A DNA stretch of 64,000 bases from Gilvimarinus gilvus (lineage in GTDB: Bacteria; Pseudomonadota; Gammaproteobacteria; Pseudomonadales; Cellvibrionaceae): assembly GCF_030518155.1 (NCBI RefSeq), contig NZ_JAULRU010000570.1, positions 1 through 64,000 on the forward strand. The letters run 5' to 3'. The translations under genes were made by a program, and so were the position numbers. Position 1 is the stretch's first letter; the number at the start of each line of letters is the position of its first letter. The notes below the pieces were generated by a model. The model made no database searches, had not been told where the DNA came from, and saw nothing but the letters and a program-made list of their open reading frames with translations. Below, in pieces: positions 43,132 through 52,216 of this stretch.

Positions 43132-44445
43132 ATGTGGCGCTACTATATTCATTTAGCCTGGATCAGTGTCAAAAAAACTCCGGTGCTTTCCATGTTAATG
43201 GTGTTGGCTATCGGTATGGGTATCGCGGCCTGTCTAACAACGCTAACTCTGTTTAATGTGGTTTCCAGTAACCCACTGGCGCACAAAAATGAAACGACCT
43301 TTGCGGTTCAGTTAGACACTTGGGCGTCCGATGAAGACTACTGGGGCGCTAATGGTGTTCCGGTACAGACAACGTTTCAAGATGCGAAGGCTATTTACGA
43401 AGCGGGAGTCGCGGAACAAGTGGCTTTGTCGTCAAGAGTGGGCTTGACCGTTGAAGATTCGAGCTATGCTAAAACGCCAGAGGTGAGTGACAGTAGATTA
43501 GTAACTCGTGATTTCTTTCGCCTGTTTGATATTCCCTTTATTTACGGAAGCGCCTGGAGTACCGAGGCAGATACTAACGCCGAGCGTCAAACGGTGATAT
43601 CGGAATCTTTGAATAACAGGTTTTTCGATGGTGTTAATTCCGTCGGCCAATCGTTGTTGCTTGAAGGCGAGAGCTTTACGGTTGCCGGTGTAGTTTCCGA
43701 CAGCTGGCTTATGACGCCCTCGGTCTACGACTTGAACATGGGGGCATTTAAATGGCCTTCGCATGTGTATATACCGTTTTTTAGTGTAGAGCAGCGTGCT
43801 TATTCAAACTGGGGCAATATGGAAGGGTGGAAAAGTGAAAGCAATAGATCACACCAGGACTTTCTGGCTTCTGAGGTGGTGTGGGTGCAGGCTTGGGTTG
43901 AGCTGGCAACGCCGGAGCAAAAATCAGAGTTTGAGCAATACCTTGTCAATTATATTCAAGAGCAAAAACAACGTGGCCGCTTTCAGCGTCCGCTTAAATA
44001 CCTTCTCAATACCCCAGAGCAGTGGCTAGCCATTAATGACGTGGTAACAAGGGACAATTACGTGCTGGTGTATTTGTCGGTGGGATTTATGCTCGTGTGC
44101 TTGGTCAACGCCATTGTTTTACTGCTGGCAAAATTTCTGCGCAAATCTCCAGAGGCAGGGCTGCGCCGGGCCTTGGGGGCGACCCGGATGTCATTGTTTG
44201 TGCAGCATTTAGTCGAGGCTTCGGTTATCGGTGTTCTGGGGAGCATGCTCGGTTTGGTGCTAGCCTGGCTCGGACTTATGGGTGTGCGCGTACTTTACTC
44301 AAACTATGAGAATGTGGCTGTTATGGGCATTTATACATTCGTGGGAGCTGTAGTCTTCGCGGTGATGGCAACGGTAATAAGTGGCGCCTTACCAGCCTGG
44401 CAGGTGGCGCGTACGCAACCGGCTCGATATCTAAAAGCACAATAA
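43132..44445 (+). CDS. ABC transporter permease, MacB/FtsX type
   Basis: The 437-aa protein has an N-terminal helix (LSMLMVLAIGMGIAACLTTLTLF), a periplasmic domain of about 250 residues and three C-terminal helices. RRALGATRMSLFVQHLVEASVIG is the FtsX-family coupling region. The gene starts 3 bases after the ATPase gene and is one of two different permeases in the operon, which probably form a heterodimer. Confidence 0.85.
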   Translation: MWRYYIHLAWISVKKTPVLSMLMVLAIGMGIAACLTTLTLFNVVSSNPLAHKNETTFAVQLDTWASDEDYWGANGVPVQTTFQDAKAIYEAGVAEQVALSSRVGLTVEDSSYAKTPEVSDSRLVTRDFFRLFDIPFIYGSAWSTEADTNAERQTVISESLNNRFFDGVNSVGQSLLLEGESFTVAGVVSDSWLMTPSVYDLNMGAFKWPSHVYIPFFSVEQRAYSNWGNMEGWKSESNRSHQDFLASEVVWVQAWVELATPEQKSEFEQYLVNYIQEQKQRGRFQRPLKYLLNTPEQWLAINDVVTRDNYVLVYLSVGFMLVCLVNAIVLLLAKFLRKSPEAGLRRALGATRMSLFVQHLVEASVIGVLGSMLGLVLAWLGLMGVRVLYSNYENVAVMGIYTFVGAVVFAVMATVISGALPAWQVARTQPARYLKAQ

Positions 44446-44458
44446 GCGGGAGTGAGTT

Positions 44459-45673
44459 ATGTTGGATGTAATGCCTATTTTAAAAAGTCTTTGGCGCAGT
44501 AAGATCGGACCGTTTCTCATTATTTGCCAAATGGCTTTAACGGTGGCTATTGTCAGTAATTCGGTGTTCTTCTTAAGTGGCAAGCTTGAAACCATCGCAC
44601 GCCCAACTGGGTTAGCGGACACCGAGGTCGCTATGGCCAAGGTAAAACAACGCCCGGGTGCCACATTCAGTGAAAGTGTCCTGGCAGAGGATATTGCATC
44701 GCTGCAAAGCGTTGCCGGCGTAGCGCAGGCTGCGGCAATCGGTCAAGGCATACCCTTTTCTCAAAGTGGCGGTACCTCGGGCTTTTCAATATTACCCGAT
44801 AGTGATCCGGACCGGGTCAATCGGCCGGCAGCGTTCTTACAGGTGGATCACCGTGTCATCGACACGCTGGGCGTAAGCTTGCGGCAAGGTCGAAATTTTC
44901 GTGCCGAAGAGATTAAATATTATGCGCCGAATCAAGAGCCGCAATCGGCCAATGCCATTATTACCGCGTCATTGGCGAGCGACATTTACGGTCAGCAGGA
45001 CCCTATTAATCAAACGCTGTATTTGGCGGGGGTTTGGCCGTTGACGGTAATCGGAGTGGTGGAAGATTTCATCGGCTATTTCCCACACTCAGATTATTCC
45101 TACAGTAATGTGCTGGTCGGCGCTTTGGAGTTGTCTGCGTCGATGAATTATATTCTGCGCTCCGATAACCTCACGCCCGCTTCGGTATTGCCCGAGGTTC
45201 GCCGGGCATTGCAGGGGGCTGATCCGCGTCGCATTGTTCGCGACGACAAAACCATGGCGAGCATGAAAAGTCACGTCTATCAGGATGACTATGCCATGGT
45301 CATACTCCTATTGGTGGTCAATGCCGGGCTTATATTTGTCAATGTTCTTGGGGTTGTGGGGATCACCACTTATTGGGTTAATCAACGTCGACGTCAAATT
45401 GGCGTACGTCGCGCTCTGGGGGCTACCCGGTTTGCTATACAGCGCTACTTCTTGCTGGAGAATGTCGTGTTGGTTGTGCTGGCCTCAGTGCTAGGAGCAG
45501 CTGCGGCGGCCGCTGCGAGCTACTATTTCGTTGTGCAATACGCAATGGAGCTGCTGCCGGGGTGGTACATGTTGGCGGCGGCAACTATGATGTTGCTGGT
45601 CACCATCGCAGCGGCTTGGGTGCCTGCTCATGGTGCGACCCGGGTGCAACCTAGAGAAGCTGTTTCAGCTTAA
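44459..45673 (+). CDS. ABC transporter permease, MacB/FtsX type, second subunit
   Basis: The 404-aa protein has the same layout as its upstream neighbour: an N-terminal helix (FLIICQMALTVAIVSNSVFFL), a periplasmic domain and a C-terminal three-helix part with RRRQIGVRRALGATRFAIQRYF. Sequence similarity between the two is clear only in the C-terminal half. Export of a peptide, antibiotic or lipid-like compound is likely, but the substrate is unknown. Confidence 0.85.
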   Translation: MLDVMPILKSLWRSKIGPFLIICQMALTVAIVSNSVFFLSGKLETIARPTGLADTEVAMAKVKQRPGATFSESVLAEDIASLQSVAGVAQAAAIGQGIPFSQSGGTSGFSILPDSDPDRVNRPAAFLQVDHRVIDTLGVSLRQGRNFRAEEIKYYAPNQEPQSANAIITASLASDIYGQQDPINQTLYLAGVWPLTVIGVVEDFIGYFPHSDYSYSNVLVGALELSASMNYILRSDNLTPASVLPEVRRALQGADPRRIVRDDKTMASMKSHVYQDDYAMVILLLVVNAGLIFVNVLGVVGITTYWVNQRRRQIGVRRALGATRFAIQRYFLLENVVLVVLASVLGAAAAAAASYYFVVQYAMELLPGWYMLAAATMMLLVTIAAAWVPAHGATRVQPREAVSA

Positions 45674-45683
45674 AGGAACTTAA

Positions 45684-47027
45684 GTGCAACACGTTTTAAT
45701 CATTGATGATAACCCCGATGTGGGCAAAGCACTGGGCGTTTTACTTAAGCTGCACGGTGTGCCGAGTACCAGTGTGCTGACACCACAGGCGGGGTTAGAT
45801 GCTCTGCGCGGCAACGGAGATGTTGCGTTGGTGATTCAGGATATGAATTTTTCGGTAGATACCACCTCTGGCGACGAAGGCGCGGCTTTATTTCGTTCGC
45901 TGCGGGCGGAGCGGCCCAATATACCGATTATTTTGCTGACGGCATGGACACAGTTAGAGTCGGCGGTGTCTTTAATAAAAGCCGGTGCGGCTGACTATAT
46001 GGCCAAACCCTGGGACGACCATAAATTAATGGCGAGTGTCAGTAATTTGCTAGAGCTGCAAGGCTTGCGTCAGCGCGATGCACTGCGTGAACAAGATCGT
46101 CTGGCCCGGCGTACTGAGCTAGCCAGTGCTGCGGATCTGTGTGGTTTAGTTTACCAAAGTGACCGAATGCATGAGTTGGCCAGTCTGGCTGTCAAAATTG
46201 CACCCACCGAGGTGCCAGTGCTTATTACCGGGGCCAATGGTGCCGGTAAAGAGAAGGTGGCAAACATCATTCAGCGCAACTCGCAGCGTCGCCATGAGCC
46301 GTTTGTCTGTGTCAATGTCGGCGCATTGCCCGCTGATTTAATGGAGGCGGAATTATTTGGCGCAGAGCCCGGCGCTTACACGGGCAGTCAAAAACTTCGC
46401 AAGGGGCGGTTTGAGTCTGCCGATGGCGGAACTCTGTTTCTCGATGAGCTGGGTAATTTATCCATGGAAGGGCAGGCCAAGTTGTTGCGTGTTTTGCAAA
46501 CCGGTGAATTTGAACGCTTGGGCTCCAGTCAAACGCAGAAGGTGAATGTGCGTATCATTAGCGCCACCAATGCGGATCTAAAGCAGGCGGTGCGAGAAGG
46601 TCGGTTTAGGGAAGACCTGTTGTATCGGCTTAACGTTATTGAACTGCAGGTGCCGGAGTTATCTATACGCCGGGACGATATTCCTTTGCTGGCTCAACAC
46701 TTTTTGGGCGAAGATGTTGAGCTTTCACCTGAAATATTGGGTTCGCTACAGGCCTACCACTGGCCGGGCAATATTCGTGAACTCGAAAATGCCTGTAAGC
46801 GTGCGGCTATACTGTCAGAGCCGGGCAAGTTGCAGTGGCAAGATTTTGCTCTTGATGTGGCTGTCGCTGCGGAGGGTGAGAGCGTACCCAGTATTGAGCC
46901 CAGTAAGGCAATGATTGAACAAGCTTTGACAATTAATCAGGGCGTTATTGCCAGAGCCGCCAGGCAGTTGGGGCTCTCCCGGCAAGCGTTATATCGCCGA
47001 ATGGAGCAGTATGGGATCGAAAATTAA
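45684..47027 (+). CDS. NtrC-family sigma-54-dependent response regulator
   Basis: The 447-aa protein starts with GTG. Its receiver domain has the acidic pair IDD (near 7-9) and phospho-acceptor Asp53 (IQDMNFS). The AAA+ domain has GANGAGKEKVA (Walker A), GAEPGAYTGS, whose GAYTGS is the sigma-54 contact loop (GAFTGA in most members), and GGTLFLDELG. A Fis-type helix-turn-helix closes it (ARAARQLGLSRQALYRRM). It likely activates the exporter operon from the sigma-54-like promoter at 41021 and is itself part of that operon. The kinase gene overlaps its end by 17 bases. Confidence 0.9.
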   Translation: MQHVLIIDDNPDVGKALGVLLKLHGVPSTSVLTPQAGLDALRGNGDVALVIQDMNFSVDTTSGDEGAALFRSLRAERPNIPIILLTAWTQLESAVSLIKAGAADYMAKPWDDHKLMASVSNLLELQGLRQRDALREQDRLARRTELASAADLCGLVYQSDRMHELASLAVKIAPTEVPVLITGANGAGKEKVANIIQRNSQRRHEPFVCVNVGALPADLMEAELFGAEPGAYTGSQKLRKGRFESADGGTLFLDELGNLSMEGQAKLLRVLQTGEFERLGSSQTQKVNVRIISATNADLKQAVREGRFREDLLYRLNVIELQVPELSIRRDDIPLLAQHFLGEDVELSPEILGSLQAYHWPGNIRELENACKRAAILSEPGKLQWQDFALDVAVAAEGESVPSIEPSKAMIEQALTINQGVIARAARQLGLSRQALYRRMEQYGIEN

Positions 47028-48345
47028 GCCAGAACTCGGGTCAACTTTTTCGTCACTCTACGCGCGTTTGTTGTTAACGGTGTTGTTAACAAGCGCATCC
47101 GCTCTCGTTGTGGGTGGCCTCGTTTGGTACTGGCTTGGATTTACAGCAGCAGCACTTGGCGCTGGCATAATAGCGGGTGCTCTTACCGCTAGTGTGTTTG
47201 CCAAGATCCTGAACTCAACAGTGAGCCAGGGGCTAGATGCGGTCGATCAGGGCATTATGAATTTACTGGATAGCGACTATAGCGCAACCCTGAGTGCGTC
47301 CGGAATTCGGGAGCTGCAAGGTAGCCAAGCTAGAATCAATCAATTGCTATCGGTGCTGCGTGAAGAGCGGCAAAGCATATACCAGCGCGAGCTATTGCTG
47401 GACACCATCATCGAAAACTCCGAACTCTGCGTGGTACTTGTCGATCAGCGCAATCGCATCGTTTACTCCAATCGTATTGCCAGGCGTTGGTTGCGCGGCG
47501 CAGGCGCAATGAATGGCTTAACCGTGCAGACTGTGTTGGCGGATTCTCCGGAGTTGCTGACGGCGGTATTGGCAAAGCAGTCGGGTATATTTCCGCTGGC
47601 CTGTGATAGCGATGCAATATGCCTCTTATCCTGCGGTCAGTTTGTGCTTAATGCTCAGCAGCACACCTTAATTATGTTGCGCGATATGACCGAAACACTC
47701 AGTCGTCAGGAAGCGCAAGCCTGGAAAAAAGTGATTCGGGTTGTGAGTCATGAACTCAATAACTCGCTGGCCCCTATATCGTCACTGGCGCACTCCGGTA
47801 AGCTTATGCTGGAGCAGGGCATCTATGAAGATCTGGATGATGTTTTTACCACTTTGGTCGCGCGCTCGCGCTACCTGGCCGATTTTGTCGGAAGCTATGC
47901 GGCGATTGCTAAATTGCCCGCGCCGCATAAAACCGACGTTAACTGGAGAGAATTCGTAGGCTCGGTGCTTAAAGGTTCACCCTATCAATGTACTCAAGAG
48001 CTGCCGGTGACTGCCGGCTATTTTGATGAGTCACAGATGTTTCAGGTGGTGCAAAATCTCCTGAAAAATGCGGCCGAATCGGGTGCACCGGCAAGCGCGA
48101 TTGAGCTCTGTGTGTCGCAAAAGGGTACCACCAGTACCATTCTAATCCTTGATCAAGGGCCGGGTATGAATGAGTCCAAGCTCAAAAAAGCGCTCTTGCC
48201 CTTTTACTCCACCAAGCCCGGTGGCAGTGGCACTGGGTTGCCCCTGTGTCGTGAGATTGTCGAGTCTCACGGCGGTTCTCTAACCCTGGCGAATCGCGCG
48301 CAGGGTGGCTTGCAGGTAAAAATCGAACTGCCGTTGCCCCGCTAA
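47011..48345 (+). CDS. sensor histidine kinase partner of the NtrC-type regulator
   Basis: This is a membrane-bound kinase of about 444 aa. Two N-terminal helices (LLLTVLLTSASALVVGGLVWYW and AALGAGIIAGALTASVFA) are followed by a PAS-like region (DTIIENSELCVVLVDQRNRIVYSN), the H box VVSHELNNSLAP, the N box QNLLKNAAESG and the G boxes LDQGPGM and GGSGTGLPLC. The start at 47011 lies inside the regulator gene, so the two are translationally linked. The signal is unknown; the helices are close together, so it may sense within the membrane, as cell-envelope stress kinases do. Confidence 0.88.
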   Translation: MGSKIKPELGSTFSSLYARLLLTVLLTSASALVVGGLVWYWLGFTAAALGAGIIAGALTASVFAKILNSTVSQGLDAVDQGIMNLLDSDYSATLSASGIRELQGSQARINQLLSVLREERQSIYQRELLLDTIIENSELCVVLVDQRNRIVYSNRIARRWLRGAGAMNGLTVQTVLADSPELLTAVLAKQSGIFPLACDSDAICLLSCGQFVLNAQQHTLIMLRDMTETLSRQEAQAWKKVIRVVSHELNNSLAPISSLAHSGKLMLEQGIYEDLDDVFTTLVARSRYLADFVGSYAAIAKLPAPHKTDVNWREFVGSVLKGSPYQCTQELPVTAGYFDESQMFQVVQNLLKNAAESGAPASAIELCVSQKGTTSTILILDQGPGMNESKLKKALLPFYSTKPGGSGTGLPLCREIVESHGGSLTLANRAQGGLQVKIELPLPR

Positions 48346-48407
48346 TATCCCACCTCGTGTCGGCGAATAGGAATGTGCTGTTGCTTTGTTCGCATGCAGG
48401 TGTTAAT

Positions 48408-48417
48408 GTACTAGTAC
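48408..48417 (+). promoter_or_regulatory. TrpR operator-like CTAG palindrome
   Basis: GTACTAGTAC directly precedes the ATG of trpR. The E. coli TrpR consensus is built around ACTAG half-sites, so this is likely an autoregulatory operator for the trpR-trpE-trpG unit. Its place at the start codon would block initiation or translation-start clearance. Confidence 0.55.
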
Positions 48418-48675
48418 ATGAGTACAGAAGAGCAACACCTCCAAGAGCTGGTTCAGTATCTGCTGCAGTTCGACAGCCCCGAAAGTATGCGCCGCGTGCT
48501 TGAAGGGTTGCTGACGCCAGCGGAGCTGCACGCCATTTCTCAGCGTTTGCAGATTACTCGCATGCTCAAAGCGGGCGTATCGCAGCGTGAAGTGGCCAAG
48601 CAGCTGGGCGTAGGTATCGCAACGGTAACGCGCGGTTCACGTGCTCTTCAGGCCGGTAAGCTGGACGATATGTAG
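48418..48675 (+). CDS. trpR: Trp operon repressor
   Basis: The 85-aa protein is of the TrpR family: LQELVQYLLQFDSPESMRRVLEGLLTPAEL, then ISQRLQITRMLKAGVSQREVAKQLGVGIATVTRGS, the helix-turn-helix with tryptophan-binding pocket. It is shorter than E. coli TrpR (108 aa) at both ends. With bound tryptophan it represses trp genes. Here it is followed within 35 bases by trpE and trpG, and the CTAG palindrome at its start suggests autoregulation. Confidence 0.88.
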   Translation: MSTEEQHLQELVQYLLQFDSPESMRRVLEGLLTPAELHAISQRLQITRMLKAGVSQREVAKQLGVGIATVTRGSRALQAGKLDDM

Positions 48676-48709
48676 CCGCTACCTAAATACTGCTGTTATA
48701 GGCCAAAAT

Positions 48710-50122
48710 ATGACCAAGCCCGACCCTATAAAAATCCCTCGCAAACCGAGGTACGTCACACTGACCACAGACTGTGATTTTTTCGAAGTCTTTAAAAAGA
48801 TCGAAAAGCGCTTCGATAATTGCTTTTTTCTTGAATCTTTAGGGGAAGAGAGCCATATATCGCGCTACTCGTTGATTGGCTTTGACCCCGAGAAAATCCT
48901 CTCGGCGCGCGATAAGGCTTTGACCATTACCGAGCGTGATGGCCGTGCCGAACGCTACCCCAGTGACAACCCTTATTACCTATTGCGCGAGATTGTGCCT
49001 CAGGACATTATTTCGCGTGGTTACGCAGGTGGTTTGACCGGCTATATTGGCTACGATTGCATGAATTATTTTGAGCCCACGATGAATATTCAGTCGAGTG
49101 AATATTTCGATGCCTTTAAGTTCGGGTTATACAAAGATGGCTTGATACTCGACAAAATGACCAACGAAGTTTTTTACTTTTATTACGATGAAAACCGTCA
49201 GCCTCTGGTTGAGTCTCTGCTGAGCGAAACCTATGCCGGGGATGGCGACTTGGTTATTACGCCTTTAGGCGACACCATGGACCGGGCAGGGCATGCCGCG
49301 GCGGTCGAAAAAGTTAAACAAGATATCGTTGAAGGAAAAATATTTCAGTGTGAGGTCGGCTTTAAAACTTTATTTAAAGTCGAGGGCGACACCATTCGCG
49401 CCTACGAATCCCTGCGTGAAATCAACCCGTCGCCGCAAATGTATTACATTAAATTTGGCGAAGAAAAGGTGATTGGCGCAAGCCCAGAGCTGCTGTTTCG
49501 TTTGCGTCAGGGGGAAATGGAAACATACCCGCTGGCAGGTACCACTAAACGTGGTGCGACCGAAAGTGAAGACAAAACCCTGGCACGCAATCTGTTGAAT
49601 GACCCGAAAGAAATTGCCGAGCACAATATGATTGTGGATCTGCACCGCAATGATATTGGTAGGGTTGCTCAGTTTGGCACGGTTAAAGTTCGCAGCCTTA
49701 TGGATATTAAGCGCTTTAGCCATGTGCAACATATATCCAGCGAAATCGTGGGTATTATGGCGGACTCGGAAGATATGTTTTCGTCGCTGGCCAGCAACTT
49801 CCCCGCCGGTACACTTACCGGCGCACCCAAAATCGAAGCCATGAAGATTATTGACGACCTCGAGCCCGATGGTCGCGGCCCATACGGTGGCGCAGTAGGG
49901 CACTTTTCGTTTAATGGCGATTGTACCTTCGCGATACCAATCCGCACGCTTTTTGTTAATGGCGAGAACGGCTATGTGCAAACATGCGGAGGTAATGTGT
50001 ACGATTCCAATGCCGATGACGAGTATCAGGAAATTCAGCGCAAATTTGCCGGTACCAAAAAAGTGTTGGACAGTTTTAAGCCAGCGGCGCTCAACTCACA
50101 GGCAAAAGGAGCAGAGTCATGA
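48710..50122 (+). CDS. trpE: anthranilate synthase component I (chorismate-binding)
   Basis: The product of about 470 aa makes anthranilate from chorismate with ammonia from the TrpG subunit. Family motifs are FFLESLGEESHISRYSLIGF, GASPELLFR, YPLAGTTKRG, AEHNMIVDLHRNDIGR, FPAGTLTGAPKIEAM and the C-terminal GGNVYDSNADDEYQE. Several conserved positions differ from common proteobacterial TrpE (TTKRG for TRPRG, TLTGAPKI for TLSGAPK, NMIVDLHRND for LMLVDLGRND), so it may belong to a divergent branch. The ATG at 48710 is preferred. It overlaps trpG by four bases. Confidence 0.88.
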   Translation: MTKPDPIKIPRKPRYVTLTTDCDFFEVFKKIEKRFDNCFFLESLGEESHISRYSLIGFDPEKILSARDKALTITERDGRAERYPSDNPYYLLREIVPQDIISRGYAGGLTGYIGYDCMNYFEPTMNIQSSEYFDAFKFGLYKDGLILDKMTNEVFYFYYDENRQPLVESLLSETYAGDGDLVITPLGDTMDRAGHAAAVEKVKQDIVEGKIFQCEVGFKTLFKVEGDTIRAYESLREINPSPQMYYIKFGEEKVIGASPELLFRLRQGEMETYPLAGTTKRGATESEDKTLARNLLNDPKEIAEHNMIVDLHRNDIGRVAQFGTVKVRSLMDIKRFSHVQHISSEIVGIMADSEDMFSSLASNFPAGTLTGAPKIEAMKIIDDLEPDGRGPYGGAVGHFSFNGDCTFAIPIRTLFVNGENGYVQTCGGNVYDSNADDEYQEIQRKFAGTKKVLDSFKPAALNSQAKGAES

Positions 50123-50772
50123 AGGTTCTAATCATTGATAACTACGACTCCTTTACCTACAACCTGTATCAATATATAGGCGAAATACTTACTGCGGAAA
50201 AGGCTAAGGGCGCTGTAGGAGAGTTTACGATTGCGGTAAAACGCAATAACGAAATTACCCTGGAAGAGGCCAGAGCAATGGCGCCGGACCGGATTATTAT
50301 TTCTCCGGGCCCAGGCTCACCGGATGACAAAGCCTATTTTGGTGTATGTGCCGAGGTTATTTTGGAGCTGGGGAAAACTATTCCACTATTAGGCGTGTGC
50401 CTTGGTATGCAGGGCATTACCCACGTATTTGGTGGTAAAGTGGTCAAAGCCGGTTTACCCGTTCACGGTAAAACCAGTCCTATTTATCACAATGGCGAAG
50501 GCGTGTTTCAGGATACCCCTCAGTCGCTTGAGATTATGCGCTATCATTCGCTGGTGGCCGACCCGCTCACACTGCCAGGTTGCCTGGAGTTAACAGCCGT
50601 GGTGGCCGAGATGGGCATCGAAAACTTTGCCGATGCGGCCGCCAGCGGCGCGCCCATGGAAATCATGGGTGTGCGTCACAAGGACTACCCTATTCAGGGC
50701 ATTCAGTTTCACCCCGAATCCTTCGCCACTGAAGGTGGGAAAGACTTACTCAGGAATTTCCTGTTCGTTTAA
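50119..50772 (+). CDS. trpG: anthranilate synthase component II (glutamine amidotransferase)
   Basis: The 217-aa class I amidotransferase supplies ammonia to TrpE. It shows NYDSFTYNLYQYIG at the start, SPGPGSPDD (oxyanion region), the nucleophile Cys in GVCLGMQGI (near residue 94), HGKTSPI and the catalytic His/Glu in QFHPESFAT. It overlaps trpE (ATGA) and ends the trpR-trpE-trpG unit; trpDC are not in the window. Confidence 0.9.
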   Translation: MKVLIIDNYDSFTYNLYQYIGEILTAEKAKGAVGEFTIAVKRNNEITLEEARAMAPDRIIISPGPGSPDDKAYFGVCAEVILELGKTIPLLGVCLGMQGITHVFGGKVVKAGLPVHGKTSPIYHNGEGVFQDTPQSLEIMRYHSLVADPLTLPGCLELTAVVAEMGIENFADAAASGAPMEIMGVRHKDYPIQGIQFHPESFATEGGKDLLRNFLFV

Positions 50773-50979
50773 ATTGCTCTGATTGAAGTTATGCCAGATG
50801 GCAGCGTGCAGCGGATACCGGTACATTGATTGGCCGGGTTGCGAGTTGCGGGTTACGGTTATAATGATTCCGCAACCCGTCCCGATCGGGCTCAGTCGCC
50901 AAACAAAAAGTTGCTCTAAATAGTGTGCTCCTGGTGTTGAGCTAAGGGCACACTTAAGCTTCCCGTCACCCGTCACCCG
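50773..50979 (+). other. intergenic region with inverted and direct repeats
   Basis: CGGGTTGCG (near 50838) and CGCAACCCG (near 50871) form an inverted repeat that could end the trp transcript, though no T run follows. CCCGTCA occurs three times in tandem between about 50963 and 50984, reaching into the end of the esterase gene. Confidence 0.4.
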
Positions 50980-51927
50980 TCACTCAAGCTCCTTATCTAA
51001 AAACTCAACAATGACGTCAGCTGCTGGTTTCATCCACGGGTCGAACAGCCAAAAACTGTGGGGTGTCTCAGCAAAGGTAACCACTTCGGTATGAATGTTG
51101 TACTGGTTAAGCCGCCTAATCATTTCCTCTCGTCCGACGTAAAATCGTGTGCGCCCACTGGCTATAAATAACATGGGTGGCGTATATTCGTTGGCGTAAA
51201 AAATTGGTGAAGCCTCGTGCCAGTTTTCGGTCTGTTCGGCGTAGTGCCCGCCGAGCCACAACACGGCAGACGTTGGCTTATCTCTAGGGGCGTCTTCGTA
51301 CTTACGCGCTTTTGCTGAGGTGAAATCAGACAGGCCGTCAATATTTATAATGAGCTGCACGTCACTCGACACCGAGCTTTGCTGTGCTTGAGGGTCAAAT
51401 TTGTCCAGTCCGTTGGTTGCGCCGGTAAGGCTGGCAATCTGTCCGCCGGCGGAGCTACCAGCAATCGCAAATTTTTGTTCATCCAAATGAAAGTCGACGG
51501 CGTGAGCACGCAGCCAACGAATCGCCGCCTTCGCATCGTGTATGGCGGCCGGGTAAAGCGCCTCTGTCGCCAGACGATAGCTGATCGTGGCCGCGTTATA
51601 GCCGGCCTTTGCCAGCTCAATGGCAATGGGGGTTAGGTGGGTGCGATAGCCCGCCTGCCAGCCGCCGCCGTGCACCAAGATGACCAAAGGCCTGGCTTCG
51701 TTTAGAGAGCTTGGCTGATATAAGTCCAGCTGTAACGAGCGATCACCGTAGGTCACATAAGTGAGATCTTTGTGTACAGCCACGCTGGTGGGCGGTTTGG
51801 CGCTCGCTATTGAGATAAAAGGGTAGTCGCTGATCAGTTTTTTGAGAGTGTTCTCGGCGGTGTAGCTATTGGCAATGGCCGTTGAATAGCAGCATAACAA
51901 TAAGATTACTAAAACCAGTTTTGGCAT
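50980..51927 (-). CDS. exported alpha/beta hydrolase, esterase/lipase (HSL/BD-FAE-like)
   Basis: The 315-aa protein has a signal peptide (MPKLVLVILLLCCYSTAIANS). The HGGGW oxyanion motif lies in LVILVHGGGWQAGY, the nucleophile elbow in AIAGSSAGGQIASL, and the histidine in AETPHSFWLF. This is the hormone-sensitive lipase/BD-FAE type of carboxylesterase. Related enzymes in polysaccharide degraders remove acetyl or feruloyl groups. The substrate is unknown and the neighbours give no hint. Confidence 0.82.
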   Translation of the reverse strand: MPKLVLVILLLCCYSTAIANSYTAENTLKKLISDYPFISIASAKPPTSVAVHKDLTYVTYGDRSLQLDLYQPSSLNEARPLVILVHGGGWQAGYRTHLTPIAIELAKAGYNAATISYRLATEALYPAAIHDAKAAIRWLRAHAVDFHLDEQKFAIAGSSAGGQIASLTGATNGLDKFDPQAQQSSVSSDVQLIINIDGLSDFTSAKARKYEDAPRDKPTSAVLWLGGHYAEQTENWHEASPIFYANEYTPPMLFIASGRTRFYVGREEMIRRLNQYNIHTEVVTFAETPHSFWLFDPWMKPAADVIVEFLDKELE

Positions 51928-52216
51928 GGGTTAACGAGCCCTTCGCAATTGGGTAGGTAATGCGAGCAAAGTATACCCGAGGAGTCTTGTGCGGAGCATC
52001 AGTTTGGTAATGCAGACCTTTGCCTTCGATATATTTTAACGCGGGCGAATAGGTATCAATGTAGAAAAGTACCATAAGTGTCTGATTATGCGCATATTTT
52101 TCTGCTGAAATACAAGATTAACAGGAATGCTATTGATAACCGTTCTTAGTTGCATTAGTATGCGCGCAACTTGTGTGATCAAGCAGTTGATCGAGTTCAA
52201 ACCTTGGGGATTGGTT

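Noticed and set aside
49370-49981. 203-aa antisense frame inside trpE
   Set aside because: A shadow of a conserved gene on the opposite strand, without start signals or recognisable product.
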